Source: an uncultured Collinsella sp. (GTDB lineage Bacteria > Actinomycetota > Coriobacteriia > Coriobacteriales > Coriobacteriaceae). Taken from it: a stretch of DNA of 64,000 bases. The DNA lies in NCBI GenBank assembly GCA_958445065.1, contig CAUCQW010000002.1, positions 1-64,000 on the forward strand. The letters run 5' to 3'. Of the stretch, positions 17,001-24,700 are shown one piece after another; position 1 is the stretch's first letter; the number at the start of each line of letters is the position of its first letter. Under the pieces are notes generated by a model, which saw nothing but the letters and a program-made list of their open reading frames with translations, searched no databases and was not told the DNA's origin. The translations under genes were made by a program, and so were the position numbers.

Positions 17001-17304
17001 CAGTTCCTCCGGAGCGTTCCGCTCCATGAAGGAATACCGGAGTCCCCTCACGCCCCTGTACGGGTTCTTCAGCACCGACATGCGCTTCCTCCTCGGAATC
17101 ATCCTTGCGGGCGGCCTTATCGCCTCCCGCTTGGCTTACATAAGATTCCTGTTGCGCACCAAAGTCAAGTGCCAACCTTTGCTGCGCAACCACGTCATCT
17201 ATTTGTTTTTCGGCTGGCGCCTCGTAAATTGAGGGGTCGTCCATCGCGAAGAGGGAGATTTGCCCCTCAACCGCGACAAAGCGCCTCGACGTTCTCCTGG
17301 CCAT
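11038..17304 (-). CDS. Giant N6-adenine methyltransferase-SF2 helicase fusion (SNF2-like) of conjugative elements
   Basis: About 2,088 aa from ATG 17304, 4 nt after the stop of the preceding gene. The methyltransferase half has motif I EPGCGTGNFM (nt ~16357-16386) and motif IV NVPY (~16185-16196) instead of the usual NPPY. The helicase half has Walker A VGAGKT (~13515-13532), DEAH in FVDEAHNYKNL (~13030-13062), motif III TGTPVTNT (~12880-12903) and motif VI QRLGRIRRQGN (~12043-12075). A Lys/Glu-rich coiled coil ends the protein. Proteins of this architecture are carried by many conjugative elements and plasmids and are thought to protect or process transferred DNA. Between about 16770 and 17080 the translation turns into Gly/Arg/Gln/His-rich, shadow-like sequence, exactly where a TnpV-like gene is encoded in another frame. 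The true methyltransferase start may therefore be near 16700, with the 5' ~220 bp belonging to a separate small gene. Confidence 0.75.
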   Translation of the reverse strand: MARRTSRRFVAVEGQISLFAMDDPSIYEAPAEKQIDDVVAQQRLALDFGAQQESYVSQAGGDKAARKDDSEEEAHVGAEEPVQGREGTPVFLHGAERSGGTGQDGCGLRDGGVSQGSGAQLSDEARGASGQLHGELRGDAGVRTAHDGRVPVRRLHSQGQQRPEDGRGDRPQRDGAHALATRRNTEYLNPDAQAGHSPLERARLNVAALRALKATMDEGRDATPEEARAISAYSGWGGAANAFAENQTGGWAEVSRELKELLSEDEFAEQRATVLTAFYTPRPVVELIWETLRDAGICDGGRAEILEPGCGTGNFMRCVPEGMDVHVTGVEIDPVSAGLARVLCPDHTIVAADIEKCEIPDGSFDAAIGNVPYSDAIKIDGVPLHDYMIKRAMAAVRPGGIVAVLTSRYTMDKAREATREYLARECDLVGMARLPKETFESQAGTSALCDLVILRKLEKPREVERESAPAWVHTATNADGFRVNALLDSNPSMAVGEQGSEMTAYGPGYALTSGLDVKGIADGAREALADQAIAAIYHTFEGMPDRSAVPEVAPVPADPALYGFTLGDGGSIWYGNGDTVERFRPTGRGAEDRARAMLEIRDAARALISLERDPKSTDAAIESGIKALNDRYDRFAERYGRLNEPKNRRVLTMKGYHDCSLGINLFSLEVLDTKKNFVRKADILSKRTVRPQAPLPDRSETPADALAVSYDRTGGVDLALIGRLLGCSVAEAEQRLGDLIVRDPNTSIIESAEAYLSGDIGEKLDAIHSMQKKIESDRVDAGESSWLESVSIPPARTPETSAEVASAVTVLMKSGLWDTCVHPLTADRAVIASAHVGSLPDSWRDRSFSTWTGEALIAALGELDEGVRISTERRNGYAAISNPLIAALVERSLGYLASKRDFATDGMNTEEVLWRLSTNPRVGPDVLAVALGRADADNTYQTPEPIKNLARAYGISVARKSEQEPLSSVLAAAMKADPVPAEFLISLGYRQAGDEAVMRTTHVDWMGDVDQPIPHGELVNSDDLAEYRARRERHMAAFGLTESDVERLAALRTCEEKLKAVLPRELGPGEIAATLGSPWIPPSFVMSFIEEELEITDGEMTAAKQRKFEVAHEPRTGKWRLTGNATELSLEVLARYGISSYSPLKVISAVLNGSETKLNKTDLSTGKKIPDPQGTKAAWDRRRLISSAFEKWVWADPDRANVLCKIYNDRYNRLAPRTYDGSYLTFPGMNPDVEMRPHQRAAVARAGQAAEGTLVAHVVGAGKTYTGIAMCMEARRLGRANKPLVVVPKHLTEQWASDFAYLYPGAKVLYMGKTESDSTDAAREFFGRAANGDWDAVVVSGSRFDMLDLSQERKEIYLKRRRMEFLRAKEDAQENGGTFSVKKLEEEVKNINEKLSKLHSSPKTEGLSFEEIGFDYLFVDEAHNYKNLPTYGLTIAGMTSSKSNRSESLLEKCTYLREIGHGRNIVFATGTPVTNTMGELYNMQRYLAPELLERQGLSSFPSWAFTFGTIEDSMEIKPEGNGFQLKQRFTKFHNLPELMSAYRTFADIVTQETVNLKVPECEEIHITVPATPEQLEEVKKLGIRGERVRAGTAEGNDNLLAITGDGMKVALDPKLMHPELEPMEGGKCEACAREVFRIWEETADMRGAQLVFCDRSTPASGKWNIQDDMRRRLIEAGIPSEQVACVSDVGNDPEKKETLFEKVRMGEVRVLMGSTEKLGTGTNVQTRLAAIHNLDCPWRPSDFEQRLGRIRRQGNMFDSVKDFKYVAQGTFDSFLYSTVEHKQRFIGQVFSNKPSVRSMDDIDETRISYSDLAAVASGNPDIKRIQELRSEIMAQSMLRQSHAEMVASMRSQIESRFAPSAKSYRWQFELLERDHDALERANRQRELEKGTDIVRASVGGVSAQNRAGAIEMIQRAAADCPIGPISSIGEFRGLEIVVKKEQTLLERGGTFRYDPFIGLRVKGTADAHWSKHMLPSATSGSRTVLQQMDGIIEKEAGGLDQARALMERADKQLEDAAKIVAEPWDGKENLKKLQAELAELEQKELQKGQEESSGDDGQDEDGPAITESPVSTEGQDGDEHPHTNGHGF
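16767..17081 (-). CDS. TnpV-like protein nested in the methyltransferase-helicase frame
   Basis: A 104-aa product from ATG 17081, preceded by AGGAGG with 6-nt spacing. Its C-terminus, YDDYIRRANSARKMAEEIALNE, closely resembles the end of TnpV-family proteins (…NRAEEIVLNE…), small proteins carried by transposons and conjugative elements. Composition is ordinary and alpha-helical, whereas the overlapping frame looks like noise, so this is the likelier coding frame for this stretch. It lies wholly inside the open frame of the 11038-17304 gene, either a true nested gene or a sign that the large frame is artificially joined. Role unknown. Confidence 0.6.
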   Translation of the reverse strand: MSVLKNPYRGVRGLRYSFMERNAPEELARMDAACETEEYLKAVERNYLTRLAELQDSCMESCGATPEFAQLTMAECRYDDYIRRANSARKMAEEIALNETVLTL

Positions 17305-17308
17305 GGAA

Positions 17309-18070
17309 CTACGCCCCCTTTCGGGCGTTGTTGGAGGCTCCGCGCGCGCCGGCATCGAAGGATGCGAGCATACTCTTCAGGCGCTTTGTCGTCATGGTTG
17401 CCGATTGGCCGCGCTCGACCGGGCTGTTCTGCGATGCTCGCGTTCTCGGCTTGTGTTCGAACCCCGCCCGCCTGAGGGCGCGGTCGATTCTGTTCGTGGC
17501 GCCCCTCACCTGGGCGCAGACGCGCTCGATGCGGACGAGGAGCAGTTCGGTGTCCTCCATCGGCACGCGAACCTCCAAACCGTCATCGATCCCGTAGCGG
17601 CGAAGCGTCACATGGGAGGCCATCGGGTCCATGCCCTCAAGGTCGATGTCTTCGGCGGCCTTTGTGACCGCATCGAGTGCGACCGTATCCCCCTCGACCA
17701 CCCTGATTGGAGCGGCACCGGGACAGGAGGTGAGGCCCGTGTAGGCTGAGGCGGGGTAGACGGTCTCCGGCACGAGCTCGCAATCGAGAGTCAGCTCTTC
17801 ACCGTCTCGTTTTGCAAAGGGAACGAGGATCTCGAACCCTACCGGATGCTCTTTGATTTTGCCACCCAACCTATCGGCGCGCTGCCTGCTGAGGACAGCG
17901 GAGGTATCGGCCTCGGGATGGTCGAGCTTGAATGCCGCTAGGGCGAGAATACTCCTCGGGCCCAATTCGGAATGCTCGGCCATGGAGTCGAGAATCGTGT
18001 CCCAGCCTCGCGGATGACCCATCACAGCCGCGAGTATCTCGACAGGCGCTTCGATTAGCCTCTGCTGCAT
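17309..18070 (-). CDS. ArdC-like (N-terminal ssDNA-binding) protein
   Basis: A 253-aa soluble protein, start ATG 18070 after GGGGAGG. Residues ~15-75 (ILAAVMGHPRGWDTILDSMA, HSELGPRSILALAAF, then GGKIKEHPVGFEILVPF) follow the ArdC/LtrC N-terminal pattern, in which a helical pair around 'S..N.LLI' is followed by a 'G..V..GEKGI.I..P' strand. ArdC domains bind single-stranded DNA and help incoming conjugative DNA. The C-terminal 80 residues are basic (RIDRALRRAGFEHKPRTRAS), consistent with nucleic-acid binding. First gene of its run; a LexA-like box lies 67 bp upstream. Family assignment is moderate. Confidence 0.5.
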   Translation of the reverse strand: MQQRLIEAPVEILAAVMGHPRGWDTILDSMAEHSELGPRSILALAAFKLDHPEADTSAVLSRQRADRLGGKIKEHPVGFEILVPFAKRDGEELTLDCELVPETVYPASAYTGLTSCPGAAPIRVVEGDTVALDAVTKAAEDIDLEGMDPMASHVTLRRYGIDDGLEVRVPMEDTELLLVRIERVCAQVRGATNRIDRALRRAGFEHKPRTRASQNSPVERGQSATMTTKRLKSMLASFDAGARGASNNARKGA

Positions 18071-18137
18071 TATTTCCTCCCCGTCTCAGTCAACTCCCAT
18101 CGATGATGGGGGAGTGCGCCCATGCCGTCCGGTGCGG

Positions 18138-18149
18138 GAACAAGTGTTC
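18138..18149. promoter_or_regulatory. LexA-like (SOS) box, site 2
   Basis: GAACAAGTGTTC, an imperfect GAAC-N4-GTTC palindrome with 5-bp arms, 67 bp upstream of the ArdC-like gene start. The identical 12-mer occurs at 32437-32448. Confidence 0.5.
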
Positions 18150-18179
18150 ATCATGATTAGGCTGCTGAGGTACACCCAA

Positions 18180-18911
18180 TCACTGCCGACAACGATGCAC
18201 CCCCGCTCCGCAAGGGGCATCTAGTCCCCGGCCCTCATAGAAGGACGCATCTTGAAGCTCGTGGAAGCATATGACAGGCACGCCGTTATAGACACATGAT
18301 TTAGCCGATTTGCTATTCCACCTTCCGACGCATGGGTCATGGGCGAGGTCAAATAGGGGAGGCCATTTCTGAATCGCACGGTCGAGGACATCCTCCTCGT
18401 TATACTCGCCGTTATGGAGGAAGGCGAAGTGAGGCGCTCCGTGTTTTGCGCCTCCGCAGATTTCAACAACTGAAACCTGGCTGAAAGATTCTGAGCTTTC
18501 GCCGTCACCAAGCAATATCCAAGACGATGGGACGACAGCGAAATCATTGTCGGCAAGATCAATCCGCCGCATGTCGCGAGGCTCATTCTCCGCCACGTCC
18601 ATGTAGTAAAGGGAAAAGTGTTCGTGAAGGCGCAGGAACTGATCATAGTCACGCTCAAGTTCCGCTACGGACAATTCCTCTGACCCATCAAATGAGAGGT
18701 GTCTCATTTCCTGCGCAGTAAGTTGAAGCTCTTTTTGGCAGGCTTTATCCATGGCCTCTGCAACTCGAGGCGTAAGACCGGTAAACATAACAGTCAGATA
18801 ATCGATCGCCTCACCGGTACTCCGAATTGATTCGGGGTTCTTGCTGCGTAGCTCCTTGATTCTATCCGGCGTGGCCACCTCAACGGTCGTACCGAATTTA
18901 ATCTTATTCAT
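18180..18911 (-). CDS. Hypothetical protein, ~243 aa
   Basis: I do not recognise the family. It is soluble and acidic, with a helical N-terminal half and several cysteines in the C-terminal half (SCVYNGVPVICFHE, then CGAGVHRC at the very end). The start is uncertain: ATG 18911 (MNKIKFGTTVEV) has AGGG 10 nt upstream; ATG 18941 and GTG 18956 are also possible. It lies between the XRE-type regulator gene (upstream) and the ArdC-like gene, separated from the latter by 109 bp with a LexA-like box. Confidence 0.55.
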   Translation of the reverse strand: MNKIKFGTTVEVATPDRIKELRSKNPESIRSTGEAIDYLTVMFTGLTPRVAEAMDKACQKELQLTAQEMRHLSFDGSEELSVAELERDYDQFLRLHEHFSLYYMDVAENEPRDMRRIDLADNDFAVVPSSWILLGDGESSESFSQVSVVEICGGAKHGAPHFAFLHNGEYNEEDVLDRAIQKWPPLFDLAHDPCVGRWNSKSAKSCVYNGVPVICFHELQDASFYEGRGLDAPCGAGVHRCRQ

Positions 18912-19009
18912 CTTTGAGCCCTGTAACGGTAGTCTTGCCATGGTCTGTCCATTCACAATCGGTATTTACGTTGAACTCGTGCCCAACGATAGAAAGGTCG
19001 CCCGCGCCT

Positions 19010-19333
19010 TTAGTCCGAAACCTTATCTGCGCCCGCGATCTTCGGCGCCGAGGCGATCTCCGCGAGCCTCGTGAGCCCCGAGGCTATCTCGACCGCGTCC
19101 GCGCCCAACAGCCAGTCTGCAGGCACGCCGAACGTCCTCGAGAGGGCCTTGAGCGAGACCGCCGAAGGCAGCCTGACGCCCGTCAACCAAAGGGCGATAG
19201 AGCGCGGCGATTGGCCGATCGTTGCCGCAAGCTCATCCTGGCCGACACCCGTCACCCTCATGAGGGCGGCCAGGCGCCGGCGAAAGAGCAGCAGGGACGG
19301 TTCTGTTGTGTAGGGTCCGGGCGCATTCTTCAT
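19010..19333 (-). CDS. XRE-family transcriptional regulator
   Basis: A 107-aa protein with a single Cro/cI-type helix-turn-helix (about residues 18-78): LAALMRVTGVGQDELAATIG, QSPRSIALWLTGVRLPSAVS, then FGVPADWLLG. The last segment is the typical helix 5 of XRE domains. The next gene upstream ends 5 bp before its start. It is the only XRE repressor seen in the conjugative region and is a candidate for controlling the element, possibly through one of the repeated motifs. Confidence 0.8.
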   Translation of the reverse strand: MKNAPGPYTTEPSLLLFRRRLAALMRVTGVGQDELAATIGQSPRSIALWLTGVRLPSAVSLKALSRTFGVPADWLLGADAVEIASGLTRLAEIASAPKIAGADKVSD

Positions 19334-19338
19334 CTAAA

Positions 19339-19857
19339 TCAGTACGTCCCGACGTTGAAGCCCTCGCCCTTGGTGAAATCGACGGTCACGGGAATCTCCG
19401 TCTCGTTTGGGAAGTAGGCGCGGATGACCCAGTAGGGGATATCGGAGCCATCGGGGCCCATTCCCGCATTCACGTCGCTCGACTCGATAAGCGTCTTCTC
19501 GGGAACGCCGTATTCCGAGGTCAGGGATGTGAGGTATGCGGCGACAGCGTCCCGGAAACCCGCCTGGGTCGCTTCCTCCGGCAGGTTGTCGGGCACGGAC
19601 ACGATCGAGGGGTCAACCTGGGCCGTCTCGCCCTGTCCATCCGCAACGTCGGTTTCCCGCCCACCATCTGACTCGTCACCTGAGACTTCGGACGCGCTGT
19701 CGGTTCCAATTGAGGATTCCTCGCTCGAGGCACCATCCGACCTTCCCATGGGCGGGAATACCGCGAATGCGATATTGATTGCGATGCAGACCGCGATGAT
19801 GCCGACGCAGGCGAGAATAATCCCCTTTGAGTCGAGCTTCTTTCCCTTATCGTACAT
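19339..19857 (-). CDS. Membrane-anchored hypothetical protein of the conjugation cluster
   Basis: A 172-aa protein with one transmembrane helix (about 13-34, IILACVGIIAVCIAINIAFAVF), a Ser/Asp/Glu-rich low-complexity linker (about 40-85) and a compact extracytoplasmic domain (about 86-172) ending in TVDFTKGEGFNVGTY. Orientation is probably N-in/C-out. It follows the wall-hydrolase gene by 25 bp, so it is likely a component or accessory of the mating channel, comparable in layout to TcpC/VirB8-type anchored proteins though much smaller. No family recognised. Confidence 0.6.
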   Translation of the reverse strand: MYDKGKKLDSKGIILACVGIIAVCIAINIAFAVFPPMGRSDGASSEESSIGTDSASEVSGDESDGGRETDVADGQGETAQVDPSIVSVPDNLPEEATQAGFRDAVAAYLTSLTSEYGVPEKTLIESSDVNAGMGPDGSDIPYWVIRAYFPNETEIPVTVDFTKGEGFNVGTY

Positions 19858-19882
19858 GGCGCAAATTCCTTTCCTCTTAGAG

Positions 19883-21703
19883 CTATTTGAGCTCCACTCC
19901 GCCCATCCAGCCCCAGTAGACGCCGGAGCCCTTTCCGTAGAAGGCTATGAATTCGTCAAGCGTCTTGGTCGTGATAGCGCCCTCGTTGCTCATGACCTTG
20001 CCGTCACCGACGTAGATGCCGACATGGCCATAGAGAAGGCCGGGCGTTCCGGTGCCGGGGTGGCTCGTGTCGCCCACGATCATGCCGACCTTGAGGTCTG
20101 CTGGGTTGTTGCTATGGCACCAGGCCTTGACCATGTCGCAGGCGTTGCCGCCGTAGTAGCCGACGCCGGCGGCCTTGAACACATTAGTCACCCAGGCGGC
20201 GCACCAGTTCCTGCCTGGCGAGGGTGTCGATTTGCATGCGCTCACGACGGCCAGCTGGGTGCCCGTGGCGCCAGACAGCTCCTGGCCGGAGCCGCCGAGG
20301 GAGCCCGAAGTGATGGCGTTGTAGAAATACTCCGCGTTTGGGTACCTTGAGTCCCAGCCGTGCGGCTTGCCTCCCACCATCGCGCACCGCTCCCATCCCA
20401 TCGCATAGTGCATCGTCGCCGACTCGAGATCGTCGGTCTCCATGAATGTCTGGTAGGTGTACTTGCCGTTGGCGCTGGTGAACGAGCCCCACTCATCGTG
20501 GTCCGACCAGAACTCGAGCTGAACGTCGAGTTCGTACCAGTTCCTTCCCGTCTCCTTGGCGAACTGGGCAAGGCGAAGGCGACGCCCCCCGTCCCATTGG
20601 CCGATGCCAACCGCCTTGTTGTAGACGGGACCCCTCGCGATGATCTCGTCATTGGTGCAAGGACTGACACCCTCTTCCCAATAGGCACGACCGCCCTTCG
20701 CCTGGTCGGCCATCGGGTATATCTTCTTGGCTGCGGTGCCCGCGGACTCATGGCAATAGTTGCCCATGATGGCCGCAGCGTGGATGTCGTCGCAGCCGTG
20801 ATCCTTGAGGTACAGATATATCTTGAGCTCGTCGGAGCCCAGGCTCGCCGTACTGCTAGCGCCGGCGGCCTGGTTGCCGAACAGAACGATGCCAAGCGAC
20901 GAAGCTAGGACCACGCCCATGAACAGCAGGCAGCCGAGCGAAAGCAGGGAGGTGAACAGGGCGACCCTGTTCCTCCATGCCCTCATGGAGAGGAACTTCT
21001 GCCTTCCCTTGCGCCCCTTGAATATTTTTCGGGAGATGCTGCCGCCGACGGCGCGGCTCGCCTTCTTCCCGAGCGAGGCCTGTTTGAGTGCTGCCTTGCG
21101 CTTCCTGCGCAGAGAGCGCTTGCGGTAGTCCTTGAGCTTTTTGACGGCGGCCGGGTCCTTCTTGAAGGAACCGGGACGGCGCTTCATGAGGATATCGAGC
21201 TCGACCGCGTTGGCGCGATCAAGCGCCTTTGAGGCGCTGCCTGAGAACGGTGCGACGGGGACCGTCGCTATCTTTTTCGCGAGCTCCGAGGACGCCGTGA
21301 GCTGTGCCGAGGGCGTTGCGCCCGACACAGCGGCCCCGCGTCGGGAAGACGGGGCCATAGCGGAGGGGGAGAAACCCGATCCCTCCGCCATATCTGTGTC
21401 GGGCGCATCGGCTTCGGATGCACCTGCCATCGTGGATCGTGCGGCACCTGCAAAGGCGCCGCCGTAGGAGGCTGCGCCCGCGGCGGCAGATGCCGCACGC
21501 GAGCGCGTCGTTTTCTGTGCGCCGAGACGAGAAAGGTCGGATGAGTTCGCGCGCGAGCCATTCTTGCGCGAAGAGGATCCTGCCGATGCCGTGACATACC
21601 GCGACTCCGATTCGAGCATGGCGGCGACGGTGCCCGCACGCCTGCTGGCGGCTGTACGGGCATCCGCATGGGCAAGGTTGGAGCTGAATCTCGTCGAGCG
21701 CAT
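19883..21703 (-). CDS. Conjugal cell-wall hydrolase: phage-tail lysozyme + NlpC/P60 (CHAP-like) domains
   Basis: A 606-aa protein. Residues 1-220 are a basic, Ala/Ser/Arg-rich cytoplasmic region; about 240-265 form a transmembrane helix (FTSLLSLGCLLFMGVVLASSLG). About 285-460 form a phage-tail-lysozyme-type domain (LYLKDHGCDDIHAAAIMGNY, then AVGIGQWDGGRRLRLAQFA). About 470-606 form an NlpC/P60 or CHAP endopeptidase with catalytic-type Cys in GRNWCAAWVTNVF and His in LLYGHVGIYVGDG. It matches the bifunctional peptidoglycan hydrolases of Gram-positive T4SSs, which open the wall for the mating channel. It directly follows the VirB4 gene (3-bp gap). Confidence 0.9.
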   Translation of the reverse strand: MRSTRFSSNLAHADARTAASRRAGTVAAMLESESRYVTASAGSSSRKNGSRANSSDLSRLGAQKTTRSRAASAAAGAASYGGAFAGAARSTMAGASEADAPDTDMAEGSGFSPSAMAPSSRRGAAVSGATPSAQLTASSELAKKIATVPVAPFSGSASKALDRANAVELDILMKRRPGSFKKDPAAVKKLKDYRKRSLRRKRKAALKQASLGKKASRAVGGSISRKIFKGRKGRQKFLSMRAWRNRVALFTSLLSLGCLLFMGVVLASSLGIVLFGNQAAGASSTASLGSDELKIYLYLKDHGCDDIHAAAIMGNYCHESAGTAAKKIYPMADQAKGGRAYWEEGVSPCTNDEIIARGPVYNKAVGIGQWDGGRRLRLAQFAKETGRNWYELDVQLEFWSDHDEWGSFTSANGKYTYQTFMETDDLESATMHYAMGWERCAMVGGKPHGWDSRYPNAEYFYNAITSGSLGGSGQELSGATGTQLAVVSACKSTPSPGRNWCAAWVTNVFKAAGVGYYGGNACDMVKAWCHSNNPADLKVGMIVGDTSHPGTGTPGLLYGHVGIYVGDGKVMSNEGAITTKTLDEFIAFYGKGSGVYWGWMGGVELK

Positions 21704-21706
21704 TAT

Positions 21707-24700
21707 CTAGCCTACGAAACCGGAGCCGTTTGCGTATTCGCTAAGGCCCTCGGGGCTGATTTCATCGGGGTTTGCGAACACGCCGCCGACGTCCTCGCCG
21801 CTGTCGTTTTGATAGTTCAGCAGGGTGTCCATGGCGCCTTTGACCGATGCGCTGTTGAAGCGCTGTTCAGCGGGCTGCTGGGGAGCAGCCGTCGCCTGCA
21901 GCGCGGCCTGATGGCGGCGCTGAGCCGCGCGCTGGTTTGGATACATGCCGCCGGTCTGCATGAAGTCTGCAGCGGAAGTCTGCTGGGGTGTTGCGGAGTG
22001 CACCGGCTGTTGAGGGACTTGCGCCTGAGTGCGCGGACGGGCCGGCGATTCCACGGGCTGCTGACGGGCACCATCGAGACGAGAGGCAGCCTGCTCGGTA
22101 TCCTCCTCGATGGACTGAGTCTGCTCGGGGAAAGCGGCACGCTGGGGCTCCGCTACGGCATCGAGGCCGTTGGCGCGCTCCGACATGGCAACGAGCGCCT
22201 GCAGCGTGTATCCGACCTCGGAACCGGAAAGGGCGACCGTGCCGTTCGAGAAGGCGATGTCGCCGGAGGGGTCGGCGCCGAGCGTGATGCCGGCAGCGGA
22301 AAGCGCCAGCGCGAAATCGTCGAAGTGGGTATCGCTCTCACGGGTGAAGACCTGATCGATCGCGTTCAGGACAAGTTTCTTGAGCTCGGCTTCCGCCTGT
22401 GCGCGCAGCTCCTCCTCGGTCGGGAGTCGACGGGTGTTGAAGCGCGAGAAGCTCACGCCATCCTGGAAGTCACGAATATCCATATCTTCCATCCTTTCAT
22501 TTTTAGCGGCAACCGCGTCTCGGTTGTCGCCGCCGTTGAAACCAAATTGCTCGCTCGCAGGTCGATCGGAGGATCGGACTTGCGGCGGGGGAGCCATGTG
22601 CGCCGGCGACGGCACGCTGCGGCCGATCTCCTCACGTCTCGGACGCGAGGACGATGACGGGGCATCTTCCGGCTCGTCGAGCGTATCGACGTCGGCCTTC
22701 GCCGGCACCGGCCTCGCCACCCGGCGCTTGATATCGGCGGGGCGGGTCGTGCAGATGTCGTAGAGCGTCGGGCAGATCTTCTGGTCGATCGGGAAGTCGA
22801 AATGGACCACGCGGTTCTTGAACACGTAGAGGCCCTCGCCGGGATGCGCGGTCGCCAGAACCTTCGTCTGGCTCTCGGAGAGGTTGAAAAGCTCCTGGAA
22901 GTCGGGCAGAAGGTCGCTCGTCTGCTGCAGGACCGTCACGAAGGGCGAGTTCTGGAACATGTAGCGCGTCTCCTCGCTGTTGAGGACGCGCGAGAGGTTC
23001 TGCGTGATGGCGTTGATGTAGAAGTCCCATTTGCCGCCACGGGTGAAGAAGCGGTCGATCTGGCTGCGCGCATAGGGGCTGTCGAGCAGGAGCTGGAACT
23101 CGTCGATAACGAGCCAGGTTCGCCTTCCGGCGCGGCGGTTCGCCGAGACGCGGACCCAGATATGGTCGAGGATGATGAGAAGCGCCAGCGGCTTGAGCTC
23201 GCTGGACAGCTCATGCAGGTCGAAGCACACGAGGTTCGACTGGAGGTCCACATTCGTCGGATGGTTGAACAGCGACAGCGTGCCCGTGACGTAGCGGCGA
23301 ATGAGCTTCGCGAGGTCTCGGGCGTCGCGCATGTCGGAGCCCTGCTCGGACATCAGGAAGTCATAGATATCCTGCAGTGTCGGCAGGTTCTCGGGGCGCG
23401 GGTCGTCCAAGTATCGGTTATACGCGTAGGCAGCGGCGGCATCGAGCACGTTTGCCTGGGCGTCGTTGACGCTGCTCGCCATCATGCGAACGAGCGACTG
23501 GATGAAGGACACCTTCGCCGGCACAGGGGAGGACTTCGTCTCCGGGTCATCCGAGCCGTAGGCAAGGGAGATGTCGAGGGGGTTGATGTAGTCGCCGGAG
23601 TTCTCCGCGATACGGATCACCTGGCCGCCGAGATACTCGGTGGGGGTGACGTACTCGCCCTCGGGGTCGATTGTGATCACGTCGTCGTCCGGATGCTTCA
23701 GGTGTACGGGGATGATGCGGGTGATTTTCGAATTGAACGACTTGCCGGAACGGGGCTGTGCCAACGTGAAGCTGTTCGTGTGCTCATGGGAGACCGGATC
23801 GTAGACGATAAACGAGCGGGTCTCGGCATTGAGGCCCATGATGTTGCCGCCCGGGTCATTCATCTCCGCCGCAACGAACATCATCATGTGCGCCAGGGGA
23901 TCAGTCGTGAGGGTGCGCTCATACGGGATATAGGGGGTACCGATAGGCAGGGCGGTCGAGAACGATTCCTCGCGAAGCGCGCGCCAGGAATCGGGATAGG
24001 GCTTCCTGTGCGTGGAAAACACCTTCTCGACCTCGCGGCATGCCTCCTCGAGCTCCGTCTCCGTGCGACCCTGGACGGCAACGACCGTAGTGACGCCGAA
24101 CGCATGCATCTCCGCGCTTTCGAGGTCGTCTCGGAAGGCCTCGGCGTCCTCCTGGGCCTCACGCATGGCAGGCGGCATGTTGCTCTGGTCGACGAAGTAG
24201 CCGACCTCGGGACGGCTCGTGTTGAACTGATAGGTGTTGTTTTCCTCGGTGATCTCATGCAGGTGGTTCTCTGCAGCGGAGATCGCGGCAGAGAATTCCC
24301 AGGGCCGGATGTGCCAGGCGACGGTGAGGTCGTAGGGCAGGCCCGTCAAATCTGAGATAAAGGAGTCTTTCATCGTCTTGCCGTACCCGTCGAGGGTGAC
24401 GTCATAGGTCTTCACCCAACGGCGCCCGACGATCATCCTCGGATCGCCGCGATAGCCGTCTGCCGTGAGGACGGAAGAGGGGGCCACGAGCTCGCGGGTC
24501 GTGAGGCCGACGGTTCCGGAAAGACGCTCGAAGTTCGCCGTGCCCGGGTTATCGTCCTGTCGCGTCATGGCTTGGATGATATCGAGACGCTGCTGGCCGT
24601 CGAGGATATGCGCGTCGGATCCGAGGTCGCGCATGAAGCGCAGGAAGGAATCGGCCTCCTGGGAAAGGCGCGGGACGGCGCGCTCCATCGTGTCGGCAGA

